A stretch of DNA of 19,219 nucleotides from Archangium sp. (GTDB taxonomy: Bacteria; Myxococcota; Myxococcia; Myxococcales; Myxococcaceae), in NCBI GenBank assembly GCA_016793585.1, contig JAEUJR010000927.1, positions 1-19,219 on the forward strand. Direction: 5' to 3'. Each line of letters begins with the position of its first letter. Positions within the stretch are counted from its first letter, which is position 1. The position numbers were made by a program, and so were the translations under genes. Below the pieces are notes generated by a model. The model was not told the origin of the DNA and searched no databases. It saw only the letters and a program-made list of their open reading frames with translations. Below, piece by piece: positions 7,744-13,364 of this stretch.

Positions 7744-8234
7744 AAGGCAAACACTGGGCGTTGCTGCTCGGCAGCATCGGCGTGTTCGGCTGTCTGGGCT
7801 GCGGCCTGCTCACGGCCTTCTTCGCGCGCACCTTCGACTCGCAAGACCCGGAGTGGAACGAGGTGTCGGTCCTCCGCTCCGACGTGCCGAACGTCTTCGG
7901 CGTCACGCTGGTCGACGCTCCGCTCGTGTACCGCAGCCACGCCGAGGGCTTTCAAGACGGCTTGTGGAACGTGGTGGCGCGCCTGCCCGATGGCTCAGCC
8001 GACCACTTTCTGAAGTCGAATCACCTGCGACGCTCGCCCGTGTCGTTCCTCGACCAGCGCGCCAGTGAAGCCGTCGCACGGTTCGCTGCCGACGCGGGCG
8101 CCTTCGCCATCAGCGAGCTCGAGCTGCCGGAGCTGCCGACGAATGACGGCGGGTACCAGGACAGCCACCGCCGCGGCTTCCTCTTCGAGCGCGGCGGTGA
8201 AGTGTGGCTGTGGCTCGAGGCTTTCGAGACGTAG
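7740..8234 (+). CDS. Small membrane-anchored hypothetical protein, third gene of DedA operon
   Basis: Starting at GTG 7740, which overlaps the DedA stop as GTGA and follows a strong ribosome-binding sequence (GGAAAGAAGG, 7726-7735), the product has 164 residues. Residues about 6-30 form one hydrophobic segment (WALLLGSIGVFGCLGCGLLT) holding Cys18 and Cys21. VFGC is a poor lipobox, so an uncleaved anchor is more likely than a lipoprotein. The remaining ~130 residues are soluble, with alternating strands (VSVLRSDVPNVFGVTLVDAP) and an acidic ELELPELP segment, presumably outside the cytoplasm. I do not recognise the family. Coupling to DedA suggests a partner or accessory of that transporter-like protein. 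Confidence 0.82.
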   Translation: MKGKHWALLLGSIGVFGCLGCGLLTAFFARTFDSQDPEWNEVSVLRSDVPNVFGVTLVDAPLVYRSHAEGFQDGLWNVVARLPDGSADHFLKSNHLRRSPVSFLDQRASEAVARFAADAGAFAISELELPELPTNDGGYQDSHRRGFLFERGGEVWLWLEAFET

Positions 8235-8290
8235 CGCGCCCGGCCGTGAGAAGATGCCCACCTTCCCGGCCGGATTTGACTGACGAGGCG

Positions 8291-10441
8291 ATGGTTCGAC
8301 GCAGCGGAGTGATGAAGGTCGCGGCCCTCCTCGGCGCGCTGGTGTTGGCGGGCTGCCGCAACTGCGGTGGTGGCACCAACATGGTCGAGACGCGGTTTCG
8401 CGTGGCGCCCGAGACGCAGTCGGTCGACTTCGGCCGCGTGCTCGAGGGCTCGCTCGTCACGAAGCAGGTGACGCTCATCGCCGAGACGCGCGCGAGCGTG
8501 TCGGTGGGCGCGACGACGATGGCGCCGTTCTCCACCGCCCCGCTCGTCGACATTCCCGGTGGCAGTCAGGTCGACCTCGACGTCTCGTTCCGTGCGGGCA
8601 ACGGCGAATCGAACGGCGAGCTCGTGCTGACGTCTGGCCGCCAGGAGGTGCGCGTCGCCCTGCACGGCGTCGGCGTTCGGCCACCTGCGTGCCCCGCGGG
8701 CACCTGCCGCACGTCGTCGTACTCGCTCGAACTCGACCGCTGCGTCGAGACGGTGTCACCAGACGAGACCTCGTGTGAGCCGACGAGTCAGTGCCTCGAG
8801 CAGGGTCGGTGTCGAATGGGTGAGTGCCTCGGCGTCGCGCGCCGTTGCAACGACAACGACGCGTGCACGAGCGACGCCTGCTCGATGGATGCAGGCTGCA
8901 TCAACACCCGCATCGCCTGCCCGCAGCCGACGACGCCCTGTCGCATTCCCAGCTGCGACCCACGCATGGGGTGCGGCGAGGCGATGGCTCCAGATGGCAT
9001 GCCGTGCGGCACCTCGAACTGCGTCAGCTCGAAGCTCTGCGTGAGCGGCTCGTGTGAAGAGATTCCGACGCCCGACGGCACCGAGTGTGCGCCCGCCATC
9101 GCCTGCTACGGCATCTCGCGCTGCAAGAACCAGAAGTGCGAGCGCCCCGACGCTGGCGAGTGGTTGCCGACGTGGAGCGCCCGCATCGAAGGCCAGCCGC
9201 TGCCCGAGCCTCCCGCGCTGCTCTCGTTCGGTGGCAGCACGGTCTTCTTCACGGTGTGCGGGCTGGCGCCGTTGCCGGTCGATGCAGGCGTCGTCGATGC
9301 AGGCACGGTGGACGCAGGGGTCGACGCGGGAGAACCCGACGCTGGTGACGCAGGTGACGTTGATGGTGGTGTCGATGCGGGGCCGCCGACGGAGTGCGCG
9401 CTCGTCTCGTACACGGGCACGGGCTTCGAGCGGTTCACCGCGCGCTCCACCAGTGTCGAACGGCTGACGCACGTGGGCCCTGCTGGCGTCGTGCTGCGAG
9501 TCGATGGTGGCATCGTGTTTCGCGCGCGCTCGATGGGCACGCTGCTGGGCGGGTGGGAGACCGGCACGGTGAGCGCCTCGCGCGTGGCGATGCTGCGAGA
9601 TGGTGGCGTGCTGGTGGCGATGCGTGGAGATGGCGGCACGCACCTGGTGGTGACGTCGACGATGTCGGCCGAGCAGCTCGCGTTCCTCCCACTGGACATC
9701 ACGCACGTGGCCACCGGTCTCGACGACAGTGTCTTCGCGCTCTCGGCGACCGCGTCACTCACCCGGCTCGGGCTCGGCGCAGATGGCGGGTTCCTCGTCA
9801 GCTCGGTACAGCTCGACGCAGGCCAGACGCCGCTGCTCGCCACCGCGGGAGAATCGACCGTCGCCTTCGACCAGCTCGTGCAGTGGAGCGCCGCCGGCTT
9901 CCTGCCGCCGCGCCCGTTCGAGGCGCCGCCTGACGCGGGCCTGCAGGCGCGCGACGTCGTCATCACGCCGTCGGCCGTGTTCCTCTTCTTCCGTGGCTGT
10001 GAGTCGCTCGCGATGTCGTGCCTGCCCGACGACGAGGTGGGCTGGGTGCGGGCGTTCTCGCGTAACACCGGCTCGCTGCTGTGGGAGGACCGCATCTTCC
10101 CCGCGCGCTCGCGTGGCCGGCTCGTCGAAGCGACGGCGCTGCGAATTCCCGGAGGCATCGACAGCGCGCTCGCGGCGGTCATCGAAGGTGAAGTCGACGG
10201 CGGCGTGGTGAACGGGCTGGTGGTGAACGTCGACGGCGGGCGCTCGCTCGAGTGCCCCTTTCCCGACGGTACGGGCCGGCTCATCGCGGGCACCTTCACC
10301 TCGGGGCAGTTGGTGACGCTGGCGACGCGGCCTGATGGCGGCGTGACGCTCGAGGGCTGGCAGCTCGGCGCCTTGCCGCTCGAGACCTCTGGGTGGGTGA
10401 GCGCCGAAGGGGCGTCGGGTCAGCGTCGGCCCACGCCGTGA
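8291..10441 (+). CDS. Modular surface lipoprotein: ASH-like domain, Cys-rich repeats, DAG linker, beta-rich C-terminus
   Basis: From ATG 8291 the product has 716 residues; ATG 8312 is an alternative with equally short ribosome-site spacing. A lipoprotein signal (MKVAALLGALVLAGC, lipid-modified Cys22) is followed by an immunoglobulin-like domain of the choice-of-anchor/ASH (HYDIN-like) type at about 41-128 (SVDFGRVLEGSLVTKQVTL through ELVLTSGRQEVRVALHGVGV). Residues 134-283 hold 23 cysteines, including three copies of C-x4/5-C-x5-C-x4-C, each introduced by PDG or PDE, and one CNDNDACTSDACSMDAGC unit of the type common in myxobacterial surface proteins. A DAG/DGG linker covers about 330-365. 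The rest (367-716) is strand-rich with a PQQ-like blade (GWVRAFSRNTGSLLWEDRIF), so a propeller is plausible. It probably faces the cell surface or periplasm. Binding partner unknown. Confidence 0.87.
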   Translation: MVRRSGVMKVAALLGALVLAGCRNCGGGTNMVETRFRVAPETQSVDFGRVLEGSLVTKQVTLIAETRASVSVGATTMAPFSTAPLVDIPGGSQVDLDVSFRAGNGESNGELVLTSGRQEVRVALHGVGVRPPACPAGTCRTSSYSLELDRCVETVSPDETSCEPTSQCLEQGRCRMGECLGVARRCNDNDACTSDACSMDAGCINTRIACPQPTTPCRIPSCDPRMGCGEAMAPDGMPCGTSNCVSSKLCVSGSCEEIPTPDGTECAPAIACYGISRCKNQKCERPDAGEWLPTWSARIEGQPLPEPPALLSFGGSTVFFTVCGLAPLPVDAGVVDAGTVDAGVDAGEPDAGDAGDVDGGVDAGPPTECALVSYTGTGFERFTARSTSVERLTHVGPAGVVLRVDGGIVFRARSMGTLLGGWETGTVSASRVAMLRDGGVLVAMRGDGGTHLVVTSTMSAEQLAFLPLDITHVATGLDDSVFALSATASLTRLGLGADGGFLVSSVQLDAGQTPLLATAGESTVAFDQLVQWSAAGFLPPRPFEAPPDAGLQARDVVITPSAVFLFFRGCESLAMSCLPDDEVGWVRAFSRNTGSLLWEDRIFPARSRGRLVEATALRIPGGIDSALAAVIEGEVDGGVVNGLVVNVDGGRSLECPFPDGTGRLIAGTFTSGQLVTLATRPDGGVTLEGWQLGALPLETSGWVSAEGASGQRRPTP
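9277..9387 (+). repeat. DNA encoding Asp-Ala-Gly low-complexity linker
   Basis: Within the lipoprotein gene, GTCGATGCAGG-like triplets of codons (GAC/GAT GCA/GCG GG) recur, encoding VDAG, VDAGT, VDAGVDAG, PDAGDAG, VDGG and VDAG in about 37 codons. Such Asp-Ala-Gly linkers between domains of exported proteins are familiar in myxobacteria. The codons vary (GATGCAGGC, GACGCAGGG, GACGCGGGA), so the peptide, rather than the DNA, seems to be conserved. Confidence 0.7.
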
Positions 10442-11058
10442 CGAAGTCGCACGCCCTCGGCGAGCCCGAGCGCGATGACCTCTGCCGGCGTCGTGGGCCA
10501 CGCGCCCAGCTGGAGGGGCGTCAGCACTTGAACGACGACGCGCTCCTTCACCGCAGCGAGCGCGGCCTGCTGCAGCCCCACCGTCAGCTTGAGCAGCGCT
10601 CCCTGTTTCGAAGGTCCGCTGGCCTCGAGTTCTGCCGCCGTCACCAGCACCGGGTCTGCGTCGAAGGGCAACAACACCAGCACGCGGCTCTCGGTCGTCG
10701 TCTTCCAGCGCAGGTCGACGTACGCCGCGAGCTGACTGAAGACGATGCGGCGTACGCGCAGCGGCGTGGTGAGCTCCGCCACCTGCGGGAACAAGGCCAC
10801 TCGGGTCGCGCGCTCCACGGCGGCGGCGCGTGCCCCCGTCACGTGCCACGCCTGCACGTCGACGGCTCTGGCGTCTTCCACCAGACGCAGCGCTTCGGCT
10901 TCGTCGTCCGTCGTGAGCGCGCACACCGGCAACTCGGTCTGCAGTGCCGCCGGCTTCACGTGCAGTCGCGCCGCCGCAAGAAACGTCTGCTCGCGTGAGA
11001 GATGCGCACCCGAGGCGAACACGCAGCGGCTGGTCTTGAGGAACGGGCGAGGCGTCAC
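10420..11058 (-). CDS. Hypothetical protein, unknown function
   Basis: This minus-strand frame of 212 residues starts at GTG 11058. I do not recognise the family. The sequence has a normal protein-like mix of strands and helices (VRRIVFSQLAAYVDLRW, ESRVLVLLPFDADPVLVTAA, LLKLTVGLQQAALAAVKE, RVVVQVLTP), no signal peptide and no membrane helix, so a cytoplasmic alpha/beta protein is likely. The opposite frames in this stretch are Arg/His-rich and look like shadows, which supports this strand. Its last 22 bases (10420-10441) overlap the 3' end of the lipoprotein gene in the opposite orientation. It is divergent from the propeller gene with about 100 bases between starts. The start codon is not backed by a strong ribosome site. 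Confidence 0.7.
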   Translation of the reverse strand: MTPRPFLKTSRCVFASGAHLSREQTFLAAARLHVKPAALQTELPVCALTTDDEAEALRLVEDARAVDVQAWHVTGARAAAVERATRVALFPQVAELTTPLRVRRIVFSQLAAYVDLRWKTTTESRVLVLLPFDADPVLVTAAELEASGPSKQGALLKLTVGLQQAALAAVKERVVVQVLTPLQLGAWPTTPAEVIALGLAEGVRLRHGVGRR

Positions 11059-11161
11059 GACCGGCAGTCTCCCATGAGTCGGCTCGATTCCGTTGAAGAC
11101 GGACCATCAGCGCGACATGAAGGCGCGTCTTCGCTGCACCAACCCCCCCCGAGGAGAACCG
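11059..11161. promoter_or_regulatory. Divergent intergenic region with C8 tract before a strong ribosome-binding site
   Basis: About 103 bases separate two divergent starts. On the plus side a run of eight C (11143-11150) lies directly against a strong Shine-Dalgarno (GAGGAG, 11151-11156), five bases before ATG 11162. This ribosome site fixes the start of the propeller protein and excludes the in-frame ATG at 11093. Confidence 0.6.
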
Positions 11162-12118
11162 ATGCTTCGTCGTGCCCTGACTGCGTTCGTCGTGCTGTCT
11201 GCCGCTGCCGCCATCGCCCAGAAGCCCGCGTCGCCTGCGCCCGCACCCGCCGCCGTGAAAGACGCTGGCACGCCCGCGCCTCCGCCGAAACCGACCGCCG
11301 CGCTCACCATCACCGAAGGCCTCTCGACGCCCGAGTCGGTGCTCTACGACGCCGAGACCGACACGTACCTCGTCAGCAACATCAACGGCTCGCCGCTCGC
11401 GAAGGACAACAACGGCTACGTCGCCGAGTTCTCGCCTGACGGAAAGGTCGTCGCCGCGAAGCTCGTCGAAGGCGGCCAGAAGGGCGTCACGCTGAACGCG
11501 CCCAAGGGCCTCGCCCTCTCGCAGGGCACGCTCTACGTCGCCGACATCGACACCGTGCGCATGTTCGACCGCAAGACGGGCGCGGCGAAGGGTGAGGTGA
11601 AGGTGGCCGGGGCGACGTTCGTGAACGACCTCTTCGCGACCGCCGACGGCAAGGTCTACCTGACGGACTCGGGCCTCAAGATGGGCAAGGCCGGCTTCGA
11701 GTCGACGGGCACCGACGGTGTGTACGTCATCGAGCCGGGCAAGAAGCCGAAGCTGAAGACGCTCCTCAAGTCGAAGGACCTCAAAGGCCCCAACGGCGTC
11801 TTCGTCACCGCCGACGCCATCTACGTCGCGCCGTTCAACTCGAACGAAGTCACCGTGCTCGACCTGAACGGCAAGAAGAAGGGTGACACGCTCAAGCTGC
11901 CCAAGGGCGGCCTCGATGGCGTGGTGATGATTGGCGACAAGCTCTTCATCTCGTCGTGGGAGGGCAAGTCCATCTCGTCGGGCAAGCCGGGTGAGGCGTT
12001 CACCGAGGTCTTCACCGAGCTCGAGTCGCCGGCCGACATCGGCTTCGACAGCAAGCGCAACCGCGTGCTGGTGCCGCACTTCATGGGCAACAGCGTGGCC
12101 GCGTGGGACGTGAAGTGA
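11162..12118 (+). CDS. Secreted SMP-30/gluconolactonase-like beta-propeller protein
   Basis: This 318-residue protein has a Sec signal peptide (MLRRALTAFVVLSAAAAIA, likely cut after Ala19), then a Pro/Ala-rich spacer (about 20-50), then propeller-like repeats to the end. Blade-like units include ESVLYDAETDTYLVSNINGS, then PKGLALSQGTLYVADIDTVR, then VNDLFATADGKVYLTDSG, then GPNGVFVTADAIYVAPFNSN and DGVVMIGDKLFISSWEGKSI. These x-G-(I/V)-x(4-6)-(L/V)-Y/F-V-(A/S)-D patterns are typical of SMP-30/NHL-type six-bladed propellers. Some relatives are lactonases, but catalytic metal ligands cannot be assigned here, so no reaction is claimed. The location is periplasmic or extracellular. GAGGAG five bases upstream defines the start. 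The HNH gene begins one base after its stop, so the two are co-translated despite apparently unrelated roles. Confidence 0.85.
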   Translation: MLRRALTAFVVLSAAAAIAQKPASPAPAPAAVKDAGTPAPPPKPTAALTITEGLSTPESVLYDAETDTYLVSNINGSPLAKDNNGYVAEFSPDGKVVAAKLVEGGQKGVTLNAPKGLALSQGTLYVADIDTVRMFDRKTGAAKGEVKVAGATFVNDLFATADGKVYLTDSGLKMGKAGFESTGTDGVYVIEPGKKPKLKTLLKSKDLKGPNGVFVTADAIYVAPFNSNEVTVLDLNGKKKGDTLKLPKGGLDGVVMIGDKLFISSWEGKSISSGKPGEAFTEVFTELESPADIGFDSKRNRVLVPHFMGNSVAAWDVK

Positions 12119-12119
12119 C

Positions 12120-12482
12120 GTGACGAAGGCGCTCGTGCTCGCGGTGGCCGAGACCGACTCGACGTTCGAGTGCGTGCTCGTCGATGGCCGCGAGGCCTGG
12201 CGGGGCAAGTGCCTTCACTGCAACACGCCGCTGCTGGTCTTCGTCGACGGCAGCGGCTCTTCCACGGTGACGCTGGAGCACATCGTTCCGCGCACCGCCG
12301 GAGGCACCGACGAGCTCGGCAACCTGGGCCTCGCGTGCCCGCGCTGCAACCACGGCAAAGGCGTTCGGCACGACCGCAACGCGTTGACAGACCCGCGCAG
12401 CCTCGAGGTCGTCGAGCGGCTGCTCGAGAAGCGACGCAAGCGGTGGCGTGAGCCGAAGCCGTGGAGCCGCCCGCGCCCGTGA
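12120..12482 (+). CDS. HNH endonuclease family protein
   Basis: This small protein of 120 residues starts at GTG 12120, one base after the propeller gene's stop. It carries an HNH/beta-beta-alpha-metal core: a zinc knuckle C31-x2-C34, the catalytic block T-L-E-H54-I-V-P-R, GGTDELGN68, then C73-P-R-C76-N77-H78-G-K. The C-terminal tail is strongly basic (LLEKRRKRWREPKPWSRPRP), suiting nucleic-acid contact. HNH proteins are nicking or double-strand nucleases in restriction, repair, homing or toxins. There is no adjacent methylase, intron, phage gene or immunity-like gene here, so the role is open. The first 20 residues (MTKALVLAVAETDSTFECVL) form a strand preceding the fold, typical of stand-alone cellular HNH proteins. 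Its stop lies 3 bases from the convergent sigma-factor gene. Confidence 0.92.
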   Translation: MTKALVLAVAETDSTFECVLVDGREAWRGKCLHCNTPLLVFVDGSGSSTVTLEHIVPRTAGGTDELGNLGLACPRCNHGKGVRHDRNALTDPRSLEVVERLLEKRRKRWREPKPWSRPRP

Positions 12483-12485
12483 GCG

Positions 12486-13364
12486 CTACCGCTTCGACGT
12501 CTCGTCGCCCGACGACTCCACGAGGGCCGGCAACGAGAGCTCGAGGCCGCCGACGAGGGTCTGGTTCAGGCTCGCGAGTGACGCGGTGCTGAGCTCGAGG
12601 CTCGTGCGCAGTTGCTGTTGAACGAGCTCGAGCACCCGCTCCCGCGCATCGACGAGCCACCGCGTGGTGGTCGCGCGGTGCACTCCGTACATTCGCCCGA
12701 GCGCCTCGGCCGAGATGCCCTCGACGTAGTGCAACCTCAGCATCGTGCGCTGACGCACCGTGAGCGCCGCCATCGCGTCGTTCACCGCGCGCGCGGCGTG
12801 GGGCTCGAGCTCGGCCCACTGCATTCGGCTCTCGGGGCCCGTGCTCGAGCCAGCGATGGAGGCCAGCTCGAGCCACCCGTCACCGACGTGCTCTTCGCGC
12901 CGTCGCTCTTCGCTGCGGCGAGTGTCGGCGAGGCACCGCATCGCCATCACCATCACGAAGGCCTTCAGCGGGCCGACGCCGGTGTAGTCGGCGAGCCGCG
13001 GCGCGCGCCCGCCCTCGGCCACCAGCAGCTTGATGTGCACCTGGTGAATCAGCTCGTCGGTGTCGCGGGCGTCACGGCGAACGGCGAGCGCGATGAGGGG
13101 CCGCGTGAAGCGCTCGAACGCGGCGATGGCGTCGCGCTGCTCGTCGAGACAGGCCCACGCGAGGAAGAGGTCTTCGAGGTGCAGCGAGGCCAGGCCGTGG
13201 CCTTCGACCGCGCGCTCCGAGAGGAAGGCGCCGAACGCGGCCCCGTCGAGCTGCAGCTGGGGCCAGCGCTCCTGAATCGAGCCGACGATGCGCGTCGCCT
13301 CGAGCACCGTGGGAATCAACCCCTTCGTCGCCGCCAGCAACGCCTCGGCGTGCGGCCCCGTCAT
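12486..13364 (-). CDS. Myxobacterial-type sigma-70 family factor, paired with a Ser/Thr kinase
   Basis: This 292-residue protein starts at ATG 13364, overlapping the kinase stop as ATGA. Residues about 66-150 correspond to sigma region 2 (FERFTRPLIALAVRRDARDT, then DELIHQVHIKLL). Residues about 193-248 are region 4 (ALTVRQRTMLRLHYVEGISA, then EALGRMYGVHRATTTRWLVD), with a good helix-turn-helix. Region 3 is reduced to a linker (151-190), as in ECF-type factors. The N-terminal ~60 residues and C-terminal ~44 are extra. It resembles the Myxococcales-specific sigma group I know as TIGR03001; I could not check this. In region 2.2 the usual D-A-E-D is D101-T102-D103-E104 and the following Q-E-V-F is H-Q-V-H. 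The kinase overlap implies coordinated synthesis and probably control by phosphorylation. It converges with the HNH gene. Confidence 0.88.
   Translation of the reverse strand: MTGPHAEALLAATKGLIPTVLEATRIVGSIQERWPQLQLDGAAFGAFLSERAVEGHGLASLHLEDLFLAWACLDEQRDAIAAFERFTRPLIALAVRRDARDTDELIHQVHIKLLVAEGGRAPRLADYTGVGPLKAFVMVMAMRCLADTRRSEERRREEHVGDGWLELASIAGSSTGPESRMQWAELEPHAARAVNDAMAALTVRQRTMLRLHYVEGISAEALGRMYGVHRATTTRWLVDARERVLELVQQQLRTSLELSTASLASLNQTLVGGLELSLPALVESSGDETSKR

Noticed and set aside
7740..7826. Lipoprotein signal in the third gene of the DedA operon
   Set aside because: The Cys contexts (VFGC, CLGC) do not fit a lipobox well, and hydrophobic sequence continues beyond them, which fits a membrane anchor better.
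10393..10998. Plus-strand open frame opposite the 10420-11058 hypothetical gene
   Set aside because: Rich in Arg, His and Gln with no hydrophobic core; the minus-strand translation looks far more like a folded protein.
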